Below are positions 33,471-40,199 of a DNA stretch of 40,199 nucleotides, piece after piece. Every line of letters starts with the position of its first letter. The first letter of the stretch is position 1. The notes under the pieces are model-generated. The model saw nothing but the letters and a program-made list of their open reading frames with translations. It did no database searches and was not told the origin of the DNA. Both the position numbers and the translations under genes were made by a program. Source of the DNA: Ferrithrix thermotolerans DSM 19514 (lineage in GTDB: Bacteria; Actinomycetota; Acidimicrobiia; Acidimicrobiales; Ilumatobacteraceae); NCBI GenBank assembly GCA_945861325.1, contig CAMATY010000005.1, positions 1 to 40,199 of the forward strand. The letters are read 5' to 3'.

Positions 33471-34289
33471 GTGGGTTCAAGTTTTTTAATCACACTTCGC
33501 GAAGGTCTCGAAGCGTCATTGGTGATTTCGATTTTGTTGACTTATCTTGTCAAAACAAATCGGCAAGACGAAAAGCGGTCAGTATGGTTTGGCACGCTTG
33601 CTGCGGTCTTCGCGTGCCTATTTGTTGGCGTTCTTTTTTATGTTCTTGTCGATGGTTTGAATGGCAAAGTAGAACAAGGTGTTGAAGGTTTCCTGGCTCT
33701 TGCAGCAATGCTTGTGCTTACACAGATGATTTTTTGGATGCGAGCAAACGCGCGCAACTTAAGTACAGATCTTCGCAACAAGGCTGAAGGTTCTTCAAAA
33801 ACTGCGTTGATCGTGATTGCCTTCGTAGCGGTGGCCCGTGAAGGTTTAGAAACCGCATTATTTCTGTTGAGTGCGAAAACTGAAACAGCTTCGGGCTCTT
33901 CAGTTGTTATCGGCGGCGTTGTTGGTCTGATTGCGTCAGTCGCCATCGGCATTTTTGTCTTCAAAGCTGGCAGTCGTGTGAACTTAAAAATGTTCTTCAA
34001 TGTCACGGCAATTTTGTTGCTTCTATTTGCGGCTGGTCTTGCTGGCAAAGCAGTGCACGAACTTCGTGAATTAATTGGCTGGGAGACGGGTTACTTGATC
34101 TCATCAGCATGGAATATTGAAACCGGAATTTGGTCGGCGGACGGCACTTTCTATGACTTTATGAAAGGCCTTTTCGGCTGGCATGCAAATCCTGAAAGAA
34201 TTCGAGTAATTACCTACTTTGCATATCTGATACCCGTGCTGGCAATTTATTTAAAGAGTTCGAAAGCAGTTAAGCAACTAGTCTCTTAA
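33471..34289 (+). CDS. efeU: FTR1/EfeU-family iron permease
   Basis: This 272-aa membrane protein has seven predicted helices and both REGLE iron-binding motifs, Arg10-Glu14 and Arg123-Glu127, characteristic of FTR1/EfeU. It imports ferric iron, normally with EfeO and EfeB, which are not adjacent here. The GTG 33471 start has a strong Shine-Dalgarno GGAAGGG (33455-33461) and an iron box directly upstream, so it is iron-repressed by an IdeR-type regulator. ilvD follows 3 bp after its stop; if co-transcribed, a dehydratase that needs an iron-sulfur cluster would be induced in iron starvation, which is odd. Confidence 0.9.
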   Translation: MGSSFLITLREGLEASLVISILLTYLVKTNRQDEKRSVWFGTLAAVFACLFVGVLFYVLVDGLNGKVEQGVEGFLALAAMLVLTQMIFWMRANARNLSTDLRNKAEGSSKTALIVIAFVAVAREGLETALFLLSAKTETASGSSVVIGGVVGLIASVAIGIFVFKAGSRVNLKMFFNVTAILLLLFAAGLAGKAVHELRELIGWETGYLISSAWNIETGIWSADGTFYDFMKGLFGWHANPERIRVITYFAYLIPVLAIYLKSSKAVKQLVS

Positions 34290-34292
34290 GTT

Positions 34293-36005
34293 ATGACAGT
34301 TCGCGAGCCCGGCACGCCTGTAAATATCAAACCGCGAAGTCGCGATGTAACCGACGGAATTCAAAAAGCTGCATCGCGCGCAATGTTGCGTGCAGTGGGC
34401 CTTGGCGATGATGATTGGGTCAAACCCCAAGTTGCGATCGCGTCATCATGGAACGAAGTAACGCCGTGCAATGTTTCGCTGAAACGATTGGCTGCGCGCG
34501 CCAAGATCGGAGTTCGTGAAGCGGGCGGCGTTGCACTTGAGTTCGGCACGATCACCGTTAGCGATGGCATCAGCATGGGTCACGAAGGAATGCGTGCATC
34601 ACTAGTTAGCCGTGAAGTTATTTGCGACAGCGTTGAAACCGTGATGCACGCCGAACGATTTGACGGCTTTGTTGGATTAGCAGGTTGCGACAAGAGCATC
34701 CCAGCGATGTTGATGGCCGCCGCGCGACTTAACTTGCCAAGTGTTTTTGTTTACAACGGCTCAACTTTGCCTGGGGTGCATAACGGCAAGAACATCGACA
34801 TCACAACAGTGTTTGAAGCAATCGGTGCTTGCGCCGCAGGCAAAATGAGTGAAGCCGAACTGGGCGAGATTGAACGCGAGGCTTGCCCTGGCGAAGGTGC
34901 ATGTGGCGGAATGTTTACTGCAAACACAATGTCGAGCATCGCCGAAGCACTTGGCATGAGTTTGCCTGGCAGTGCTTCGCCACCAGCGATTGACTCGCGA
35001 CGCGATGATGATGCGCAACGCGCCGGCGCGGCAGTTGTAAATCTTTTGCGCCTCGGCATTTATCCGCGCGATATCATGACCAAAAAAGCGTTTGAAAATG
35101 CAATCGCAGTTGCCAATGCACTCGGCGGCAGCACAAATGCTGTGTTGCACTTGTTGGCGATTGCTAATGAAGCGGGTGTCGCTTTGGAACTTGATGATTT
35201 CAATCGCATCGCAGCCAAAGTTCCACATATCGCTGACACAAAACCTGGCGGTAAATATCACATGACCGACATAGATCGCGTTGGTGGCGTGCCAGTTGTT
35301 TTGAAGCATTTGCTTGACGCAGGTTTATTGCACGGCGATGTGTTGACAGTAACTGGCAAGACGATGGCTGAGAACTTGGCAGAGTTAAATCCGCCGGCTC
35401 CTGATGGCGAAGTTATTCATCCTTTAACAAATGCGATTCATGCAGAGGGCGGACTTAATATTTTGCGTGGTTCGCTTGCGCCGAACGGTGCAGTTGTCAA
35501 AGTCGCAGGTCTGTCGGCTGATCAAATGCATTTCGAAGGACCAGCCCGAGTATTCGACGGCGAAGATGGCGCGATGGCTGCAATCATGTCGGGCGATATT
35601 AAACCAGGCACGGTACTCGTGATTCGTTACGAAGGCCCGAAAGGTGGTCCAGGCATGCGCGAAATGTTGGCGATCACTGGCGCGATGAAAGGTGCCGGCC
35701 GCGGTGGCGACTGCGCATTAATTACTGACGGCAGATTTAGCGGCGGAACTTGGGGTTTTTGTATTGGTCATGTCGCACCAGAAGCAACCGATGGCGGGCC
35801 AATTGCATTTATCAATGACGGGGACAAAATTTTAGTTGATGTTCCGTCGTTGAAAATTGACTTGCTGATCTCTGAAGCAGAATTGCAAAAGCGTAAAAAA
35901 GGGTGGAAGCCGAACCCGCCGCGCTATACGAGTGGTGTACTGGCGAAATATGCGAAACTCGCTCAAGGCGCAGATCGCGGCGCAATCACCAACATCATCG
36001 AATAA
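34293..36005 (+). CDS. ilvD: Dihydroxy-acid dehydratase
   Basis: This 570-aa IlvD/Edd-family enzyme has cluster and active-site motifs [54 protein letters not shown] and [21 protein letters not shown]. It removes water from dihydroxy-isovalerate and dihydroxy-methylvalerate in valine and isoleucine synthesis using an Fe-S cluster. Length is standard. It begins 3 bp after the iron permease stop; other branched-chain genes appear only at the right end of the window (ilvB). Confidence 0.95.
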   Translation: MTVREPGTPVNIKPRSRDVTDGIQKAASRAMLRAVGLGDDDWVKPQVAIASSWNEVTPCNVSLKRLAARAKIGVREAGGVALEFGTITVSDGISMGHEGMRASLVSREVICDSVETVMHAERFDGFVGLAGCDKSIPAMLMAAARLNLPSVFVYNGSTLPGVHNGKNIDITTVFEAIGACAAGKMSEAELGEIEREACPGEGACGGMFTANTMSSIAEALGMSLPGSASPPAIDSRRDDDAQRAGAAVVNLLRLGIYPRDIMTKKAFENAIAVANALGGSTNAVLHLLAIANEAGVALELDDFNRIAAKVPHIADTKPGGKYHMTDIDRVGGVPVVLKHLLDAGLLHGDVLTVTGKTMAENLAELNPPAPDGEVIHPLTNAIHAEGGLNILRGSLAPNGAVVKVAGLSADQMHFEGPARVFDGEDGAMAAIMSGDIKPGTVLVIRYEGPKGGPGMREMLAITGAMKGAGRGGDCALITDGRFSGGTWGFCIGHVAPEATDGGPIAFINDGDKILVDVPSLKIDLLISEAELQKRKKGWKPNPPRYTSGVLAKYAKLAQGADRGAITNIIE

Positions 36006-36021
36006 CTGAATCCAATTAGTA

Positions 36022-36038
36022 CTTGCATTAAATGCAAG
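36022..36038. promoter_or_regulatory. Palindromic operator of the MNT/HEPN operon
   Basis: CTTGCATTAAATGCAAG has perfect 8-bp arms around one base. A second half-site-like TTGCACTTAATG follows at 36044-36055, overlapping the start codon. The palindrome lies just upstream of the -10 element TATATT, an ideal repressor position. The likely ligand is the winged-helix domain of the protein encoded directly downstream. Confidence 0.65.
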
Positions 36039-36039
36039 A

Positions 36040-36045
36040 TATATT
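36040..36045 (+). promoter_or_regulatory. -10 element TATATT for the MNT/HEPN operon
   Basis: TATATT lies 7 nt before ATG 36053 and right next to the palindromic operator. It supports ATG 36053 over ATG 36032, which falls inside the palindrome. Confidence 0.5.
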
Positions 36046-36052
36046 GCACTTA

Positions 36053-36622
36053 ATGAAATCACCAGCTCCTCCGTTGTTGCCTATTTTTCGTTCACGGCTG
36101 CAGGCAGAGATACTTGGCTTAATTCTTTGGTCGAGTCCAAAAGAATTCAGTCTGACTGATATCTCAAGGCGAGTAGGCGTTTCATTGGCAACAACGCAAA
36201 GAGAGATTTCGCGCAGCGAAAGAGCAGAGGTTGTAATTTCGCGAAGGGTTGGAAATGTGCGACTTGTCTCGGCGAACAATTCGCGTGACACAGAGTTGTT
36301 GGCAGAGTTATTGCTCAGGTCATTTGGGCCAAAACAAGTAGTCACTGAAGAACTCGCAAAAGTTGATGGTGTTGACAATGTAATAATCTTTGGCTCCTGG
36401 GCGGCTAGATATCTCGGCACGCCTGGCTTTGCACCCAACGACCTTGACTTGTTGATCCTCGGTAAACCGAATAGCCATCAACTTGCAAAGGCGAATATTG
36501 CGATACAAAATCGGATTGATCGTGTGGTCAACTCAATGAGTCGTCCTACTTCATGGTGGACGAAAACCTCTAAAGACCCACTCAAAAAAGAGATAAAGCG
36601 CCGACCGTTTATCATCATTTAA
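36053..36622 (+). CDS. Winged-helix plus MNT nucleotidyltransferase (antitoxin-like)
   Basis: This 189-aa protein has an N-terminal winged helix (about 10-70, PIFRSRLQAEILGLILW, then FSLTDISRRVGVSLATTQREISR). A minimal nucleotidyltransferase domain follows with IIFGSWAARYLG and NDLDLLILG, the GS-x-D-x-D pattern. MNT antitoxins AMPylate partner HEPN toxins; the fused DNA-binding domain suggests it also represses its own operon through the palindrome upstream. The HEPN gene begins 16 bp after its stop. ATG 36053 is chosen because of the promoter; ATG 36032 would lie in the operator. The third acidic residue of the nucleotidyltransferase site is not obvious. Confidence 0.8.
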   Translation: MKSPAPPLLPIFRSRLQAEILGLILWSSPKEFSLTDISRRVGVSLATTQREISRSERAEVVISRRVGNVRLVSANNSRDTELLAELLLRSFGPKQVVTEELAKVDGVDNVIIFGSWAARYLGTPGFAPNDLDLLILGKPNSHQLAKANIAIQNRIDRVVNSMSRPTSWWTKTSKDPLKKEIKRRPFIII

Positions 36623-36637
36623 CTCACACATTTAAGT

Positions 36638-37072
36638 GTGTCAGATGTGATCAACAAGTTGATTTTCGCTGGTCGTCTTGAACGTATTGAAGATAATCCA
36701 GGACTTGTTAAAGCACTTCTTCGAGACTCGCGGGCGCATCTAAGAAGTTCAATTGCATTGAAGCAGTCTTCTGATGTTGTTGGCGCATATCAACTCGCAT
36801 ACGACTCGGTCCGTAAAGCATGTGCCGCGGCAATCGCAACTCAAGGGCTTCGAGTAACAAGTCGTGGAGGCCATCAAACCTTATTCTTTTGTTCAAGCGA
36901 AGTATTTTCTGAATTGGCAGTTGTTGCAGACGAACTAAATATGGTCAGGGAAAAACGCAACTTGGTTGAGTATCCAACTTTAACTCTTTACGAACCTTCA
37001 ATGAAAGAACTTACGGATGTAATTTTGTTGGCAATCGCAGTACTAAAGATTGTCAAAAAACTGGTTGCCTAA
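36638..37072 (+). CDS. HEPN-domain protein (putative toxin partner of MNT)
   Basis: This 144-aa all-helical protein has the HEPN look: helices with SRAHLRSSIALKQSSDVVGAYQLAYDSVRKACAAAI, then the final motif MVREKRNLVEYPT. The RNase motif of toxic HEPNs is R-x4-6-H; here the equivalent reads RNLVEY (Arg107-Tyr112), with Glu at the His position, as in several non-canonical MNT-linked HEPNs. Nuclease activity is thus uncertain. The pairing with the MNT gene (16 bp away) strongly suggests a toxin-antitoxin or defence module. The GTG 36638 start overlaps a short inverted repeat (CACAC/GTGTG). Confidence 0.75.
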   Translation: MSDVINKLIFAGRLERIEDNPGLVKALLRDSRAHLRSSIALKQSSDVVGAYQLAYDSVRKACAAAIATQGLRVTSRGGHQTLFFCSSEVFSELAVVADELNMVREKRNLVEYPTLTLYEPSMKELTDVILLAIAVLKIVKKLVA

Positions 37073-37389
37073 GAAAGACGGTGACTCGACATACGGTGGC
37101 TAAGCAGGCGGCGAGCGGCGATTAGTGCGCCGAGCACGAGTGTGGCAACAATAATAAATGGCGTCGCTGTACCACGATTGAACAACAGATTTCGCAGGAG
37201 CAATCCACCAACAACGGTGGCTAACCAAATAACTACGCCGGTTGCAACTGAGTGCGGAGTTCGCCACGCCCGAGTCACGAGCCAGCCACAAACAAGTGCG
37301 ATTAAAAACGGCAGAGCAACTTCGATGACACCCGAGATACCTGCGCTTTCGTTGTGATTTCGCCGGCCAACTGCAACAAACAGCAACAC
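37069..37389 (-). CDS. DUF3054-family membrane protein
   Basis: From GTG 37389 this is a 106-aa protein with about three membrane helices. Family-like features are the start LLFVAVGRRNHNESAG, the block GWLVTRAWRTP and the ending TPFIIVATLVLGALIAARRL. The frame is open upstream and reads LRVATALGLDLFSV, which completes the first membrane helix, so the true start is probably CTG 37428, 4 bp after the ino1 stop. Function of the family is unknown. It probably belongs to the ino1 operon and its stop overlaps the convergent HEPN gene by 4 bp. Confidence 0.75.
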   Translation of the reverse strand: MLLFVAVGRRNHNESAGISGVIEVALPFLIALVCGWLVTRAWRTPHSVATGVVIWLATVVGGLLLRNLLFNRGTATPFIIVATLVLGALIAARRLLSHRMSSHRLS

Positions 37390-37432
37390 GCTAAATAAAT
37401 CAAGCCCGAGCGCTGTGGCGACTCGCAGTGGA

Positions 37433-38767
37433 TTAGTTTTCGTCGTAATATTCGCGCCCGAGGTGAGTGATTTGATCTTCGCCCATCATCCAACGCAAAG
37501 TGTTTTTCAATTTTGTTAACTGAATAAACAGATCGTGCTCAGGATATAAACCTGGGGCCACTTGTGGACTCTTGTAATAAAACGAAAGCCACTCTTGAAT
37601 GCCGCCTAATTTTGCGCGTTGGGCAAGATCGGAAAACAGTACGAGATCGAGTGCAAGTGGTGCCGCAAGGATGCTGTCACGGCACAAGAAGTCAACTTTG
37701 ATTTGCATCGGATATCCGAGCCAACCAAAAATGTCGATATTGTCCCAGCCTTCCTTGTTGTCGCCGCGCGGCGGATAGTAATTAATTCGAACTTTATGAA
37801 AAACATTTCCATACAACTCTGGGTGCTTGTCTGGCTGCAAAATATGTTCGAGTACACCCAACTTTGACTCTTCTTTTGTTTTGAAGTTCTCGGGGTCGTC
37901 TAGAACTTCGCCGTCGCGATTGCCGAGAATATTTGTTGAATACCAACCAGCGAGGCCGAGCATTCGCGCCTTAAGCATCGGCGCCAGAACTGTTTTAATT
38001 AGCGTTTGACCAGTTTTGAAATCTTTGCCGCTAATTGGCACGCCTCGCTCTGTGGCCAGTAGTCGCAGAACTGGTGTATCAACGCAAAGGTTTGGCGCAC
38101 CATTCGCAAATGGCACACCCTCAAGAATCGCCGCGTATGCGTAAAGCATTGACGGCGCAATCATCGGGTCGTTGGCGTCAATTGCTTTTTCGAAACTCTC
38201 AATGTCTTGGTGTTGTGGCCCAATCTCAAGATAAATCTCAGTTGAAGCACACCAAATCATGACTAGCCGATCGCATTTCTTTTCGTCTTTGAAGCGATTG
38301 ATATCTTCCCGAATTGATTCAAGCATCTTTCGCTTCGAAATTTTTCCCATCACATTGTCGGCATCAATATTTTTTACATAGTTGCGCTCAAATGCGGCCT
38401 TCATTGGGCGCACATCGCGCAGAACATCAGCGATCGCTTCAATATGTTTTGGGCCCTCGAGAACCCCTGCGCGTTGTGCTGCAACATATGCGTCATCTGG
38501 AAACGGATCCCATGCGCCCCAAACGATGTCTTCAAGTCGGGCGAGTGGCACGAAGTCTTTGATCATCGGTGAACGATTATCTGTGCGCTTACCAAGACGA
38601 ATCGTGTCAAGTTGTGTCAGTGACCCAATCGGCAAAGCCATACCTTTTTTGGTGAGTTCAACTCCAGCAATCAAAGTCGAGGCAACTGCACCGAGACCGA
38701 CGGTCAGTACTCCGAGGCGGCCAATTGCTGGCTCAATTGATGTTGCTTGTGGCTCAGGCTTTGACAT
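37433..38767 (-). CDS. ino1: Myo-inositol-1-phosphate synthase
   Basis: This 444-aa protein has a Rossmann start GRLGVLTVGLGAVASTLIAGVEL. The catalytic block is PISGKDFKTGQTLIKTVLAPM, with GWYSTNILGNRDGEVL and the C-terminal helix QIKVDFLCRDSILAAPLALDLV. These are signatures of NAD-dependent inositol-phosphate synthase, which makes inositol 1-phosphate from glucose 6-phosphate. It is the 440-aa class and not the 360-aa mycobacterial class. Inositol would serve phosphatidylinositol or mycothiol synthesis. ATG 38767 has TAGAGT 6 nt upstream; the DUF3054 gene follows in the operon. Confidence 0.93.
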   Translation of the reverse strand: MSKPEPQATSIEPAIGRLGVLTVGLGAVASTLIAGVELTKKGMALPIGSLTQLDTIRLGKRTDNRSPMIKDFVPLARLEDIVWGAWDPFPDDAYVAAQRAGVLEGPKHIEAIADVLRDVRPMKAAFERNYVKNIDADNVMGKISKRKMLESIREDINRFKDEKKCDRLVMIWCASTEIYLEIGPQHQDIESFEKAIDANDPMIAPSMLYAYAAILEGVPFANGAPNLCVDTPVLRLLATERGVPISGKDFKTGQTLIKTVLAPMLKARMLGLAGWYSTNILGNRDGEVLDDPENFKTKEESKLGVLEHILQPDKHPELYGNVFHKVRINYYPPRGDNKEGWDNIDIFGWLGYPMQIKVDFLCRDSILAAPLALDLVLFSDLAQRAKLGGIQEWLSFYYKSPQVAPGLYPEHDLFIQLTKLKNTLRWMMGEDQITHLGREYYDEN

Positions 38768-38773
38768 CTAAAT

Positions 38774-38779
38774 ACTCTA
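38774..38779 (-). promoter_or_regulatory. -10 element TAGAGT for ino1
   Basis: On the minus strand TAGAGT lies 6 nt before ATG 38767, inside the 37-bp gap after the dehalogenase gene, so ino1 appears to have its own promoter. Confidence 0.45.
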
Positions 38780-38804
38780 CGCCAAGAATTTCAAGAGAGA
38801 TTTC

Positions 38805-39743
38805 TCACTTGTTGGCGCTAATGAATTGATTGACAACATCAGCGAATTTTTCACCAGCGTCTTCTTGTAAGAAGTGTGCCGCGTTTGTGATCGTCGTATG
38901 CGCTTGACCAGCGCAACCAGGAATCTCACGTTGAAAATATTTATCCCCGCCTGCTGTCACAGGGTCGCTGTCGCTGAATGCTGTGAGAAATGGTTTGTCA
39001 AATTTGCGAAGTGATTTCCATGCTTCGACGTTTTCGCGTGCAGAAGGACTTTCGGGCGAAATCGGCACAAGCGTCGGGAAAACTCTGGCGCCTGCTTTGT
39101 AACTGTCATCAAGAAACGGAGCGTCGTAAGCCTCGCGCAATTCGTCTGCGAATGGTTTCACTTTGCATCCACCCTGCATAATTCTGCCGACGCTAAAAAC
39201 TGGTGTCTCTTGGCTAAATTTTCGCCAAGCCATGAACGCTTCACTTGGTGGTCGATCACCAGTATTTAGAAATGTGTTTGCAGCAACGACCCGCGAAAAT
39301 CGCTCAGGCATTGCGGCCACAAGGCGCAAACCAATTAATCCACCCCAGTCTTGACAAACCAAAGTTAGATTTTTCAGATCGTTGGCAATCAGCCATTGAG
39401 TCATCCAATCAACATGGCGCTCGTATGTATAGTCAGTTGTTTCTGTCGGTTTGTCACTGCGACCAAAACCAATTAGGTCGGGGGCAATCACACGGTGACC
39501 AGCGGCGACAAATCGTGGAATCATCTTGCGATATAGATACGACCAACTGGGCTCACCGTGCATGCATAAAACGGTTTCAACAACATCGCCTGAGTTTGCA
39601 TCTTGTGGTCTGGCATCGATGTGATGCACTCGCAAAGTGACCGCGTCAGACGCCGAAGATCCATCGATCATCGTATAAATCGGCTGATAAGGCCAGTCGG
39701 CGAGACCTTCAAATTGCGAATCAGGTGTTTGTAAGACTTTCAT
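38805..39743 (-). CDS. dhmA: Haloalkane dehalogenase (HLD-I type alpha/beta hydrolase)
   Basis: This 312-aa protein has the oxyanion motif HGEPSWSYLYRKMIP and nucleophile Asp132 followed by halide-binding Trp133 in CQDWGGLIGL. A candidate catalytic acid is Asp258 or Asp260 (FSDSDP), and the His is His290 (NAAHFLQED). This set matches haloalkane dehalogenase subfamily I, which replaces a halogen by hydroxyl. Its natural substrate could be another small ester or epoxide, so the specific name is less certain. ATG 39743 is chosen: GAGGAG lies 9 nt upstream and MKVLQTPDSQFEGLADWPY is the normal N-terminus; an upstream ATG would add 37 residues. Confidence 0.88.
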   Translation of the reverse strand: MKVLQTPDSQFEGLADWPYQPIYTMIDGSSASDAVTLRVHHIDARPQDANSGDVVETVLCMHGEPSWSYLYRKMIPRFVAAGHRVIAPDLIGFGRSDKPTETTDYTYERHVDWMTQWLIANDLKNLTLVCQDWGGLIGLRLVAAMPERFSRVVAANTFLNTGDRPPSEAFMAWRKFSQETPVFSVGRIMQGGCKVKPFADELREAYDAPFLDDSYKAGARVFPTLVPISPESPSARENVEAWKSLRKFDKPFLTAFSDSDPVTAGGDKYFQREIPGCAGQAHTTITNAAHFLQEDAGEKFADVVNQFISANK

Positions 39744-39862
39744 TTTCAAAGGCTCCTCTTTGTCAATAAACAGTTGAAGAGTATCTTTTATAGGCAAATC
39801 ATGACGACTCGTGGTCAGCACGAAGCCTTGATCGTCAAGGCAGAGATACATCAAATCTCAGG

Positions 39863-39892
39863 TTGTGAACTGCTGGCATTTGCTGCCACACT
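39863..39892 (+). promoter_or_regulatory. Candidate promoter for the ilvB leader
   Basis: TTGTGA (39863-39868) and CACACT (39887-39892) are spaced 18 bp and would start transcription at the GTG of the leader peptide. The -10 hexamer is weak (C in place of T at the first position). Confidence 0.35.
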
Positions 39893-39899
39893 GTCAGGA

Positions 39900-39950
39900 G
39901 TGTTTACAACAAAAGGTGTTTATCGCGCAACTGTCGTAGTTATTCTCTAG
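39900..39950 (+). CDS. ilvB attenuator leader peptide
   Basis: A 16-residue reading frame [16 protein letters not shown] (GTG start) ends with five consecutive branched-chain codons, Val-Val-Val-Ile-Leu (39933-39947), directly before TAG. A GC-rich hairpin and an intrinsic terminator follow, then ilvB. This is the classic design for transcription attenuation by ribosome stalling when branched-chain aminoacyl-tRNA is scarce; a Val-rich leader is also known before ilvBNC in Corynebacterium. No Shine-Dalgarno site lies at normal distance, so leaderless translation is likely. Confidence 0.75.
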   Translation: MFTTKGVYRATVVVIL

Positions 39951-39973
39951 GCGCGCGCTCAAGAGCGTGCGCC
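39950..39973 (+). promoter_or_regulatory. GC-rich stem-loop directly after the leader peptide stop
   Basis: GGCGCGCGCTC (39950-39960) pairs with GAGCGTGCGCC (39963-39973) with one G-U wobble. A ribosome stopped at the leader stop codon would cover its 5' arm, while a ribosome stalled on the Val codons would leave it free. That makes it a candidate pause or anti-terminator element. Confidence 0.65.
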
Positions 39974-39976
39974 GAC

Positions 39977-40001
39977 AACCTCCCGTCAGGGAGGTTTTTT
40001 T
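39977..40001 (+). terminator. Intrinsic terminator (attenuator) before ilvB
   Basis: AACCTCCC (39977-39984), loop GTCA and GGGAGGTT (39989-39996) make a perfect 8-bp stem followed by a T run to 40001. It lies between the leader peptide and ilvB, so it can only serve as a conditional terminator of ilvB. Confidence 0.85.
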
Positions 40002-40053
40002 ATTACCCAAAATCAGGTCAGAAGTTCGGAAAAGTAGCAACAGGAGAGTGAAA

Positions 40054-40199
40054 ATGAAATCAAATCAACAACTCACAGGAGCACAAGCGCTGATCAAAGG
40101 TCTTGAGCAGGAAAATGTTGAAGTGATGTTTGGTCTGCCAGGTGGATGCATCTTGCCTGCATATGACCCATTGATCAAATCAAGCATTCGCCACATTCT
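40054..40199 (+). CDS. ilvB: Acetolactate synthase large subunit, 3' truncated by window edge
   Basis: The first 48 codons are present. They read [20 protein letters not shown] and then [13 protein letters not shown], the thiamine-diphosphate enzyme N-terminal domain of acetohydroxyacid synthase with the catalytic Glu expected further on. The enzyme condenses pyruvate with pyruvate or 2-oxobutyrate at the first common step of valine, leucine and isoleucine synthesis. AGGAGAG at 40042-40048 is a good ribosome site for ATG 40054. The leader peptide, hairpin and terminator upstream indicate attenuation control. Confidence 0.93.
   Translation, partial: MKSNQQLTGAQALIKGLEQENVEVMFGLPGGCILPAYDPLIKSSIRHI

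Noticed and set aside
34761-35309. Long reverse-strand open frame (182 codons) opposite ilvD
   Set aside because: It lies wholly inside a clear ilvD, has a Cys/His/Arg-biased composition typical of antisense frames, and has no recognisable motif. The same applies to the frames opposite ppx (7476-7982) and lnt (26442-26705), and to the out-of-frame same-strand reading inside lnt (26345-26851).

Overview
The window looks like chromosomal DNA from a moderate-G+C actinobacterium, most likely class Acidimicrobiia (for example a freshwater acIV/Ilumatobacter-type lineage). Actinobacterial markers are a WhiB [4Fe-4S] regulator, a SenX3/RegX3-type phosphate two-component system beside phoU, a Rv0958/Rv0959-like AAA+/VWA pair, a DUF2342/Zincin_2 protein, GatCAB and an IdeR/DtxR-type iron box. 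Thr/Ser-rich linkers ending in VP in a secreted protease are also common in Acidimicrobiia. Taxonomy is an inference. I see no rRNA, tRNA, CRISPR array, transposase or integrase. Coding density is very high and no gene-free stretch exceeds about 170 bp.

Layout. 1-1706: 3' part of a secreted subtilisin. 1774-5806: MoxR-like ATPase and VWA protein with a class III nucleotidyl cyclase gene lodged between them on the other strand. 5919-7255: whiB, glutamate formiminotransferase, tatA. 7303-14144: phosphate/polyphosphate locus (ppx, an unknown 102-aa protein, ppk1, phoU, senX3-like, regX3-like) with a candidate PHO box before phoU. 14141-19178: MFS transporter, Zincin_2-like protein lacking HExxH, moaE, a small membrane protein, mreB and a TesB thioesterase. 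19255-25437: glycan-type genes (LIC12162-family transferase, two SAM methyltransferases, an alpha/alpha-toroid protein, a GT4 glycosyltransferase, an aldose-1-epimerase-like protein). 25438-29134: lipoprotein modification (lnt, lgt), an M48 protease and a ferredoxin. 29077-32234: gatC-gatA-gatB. 32211-33402: an AT-richer SGNH hydrolase gene bracketed by two copies of the gatB 3' end. 33471-36005: iron-box-controlled FTR1 permease, then ilvD. 36053-37072: MNT nucleotidyltransferase/HEPN pair with a palindromic operator. 37069-39743: DUF3054 membrane protein, inositol-phosphate synthase, haloalkane dehalogenase. 39900-40199: branched-chain amino acid attenuator and the start of ilvB.

Three themes stand out. 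First, 12 of about 23 first-of-operon genes have a TANNNT hexamer 6-8 nt before the start codon, which points to widespread leaderless transcription. Second, several regulatory circuits can be read directly: the PHO box, the iron box, the toxin-antitoxin operator and the Val-Val-Val-Ile-Leu leader peptide with terminator. Third, the gatB tail duplication marks a recent single-gene insertion that rebuilt the end of an essential gene, and it is the clearest trace of horizontal transfer here.
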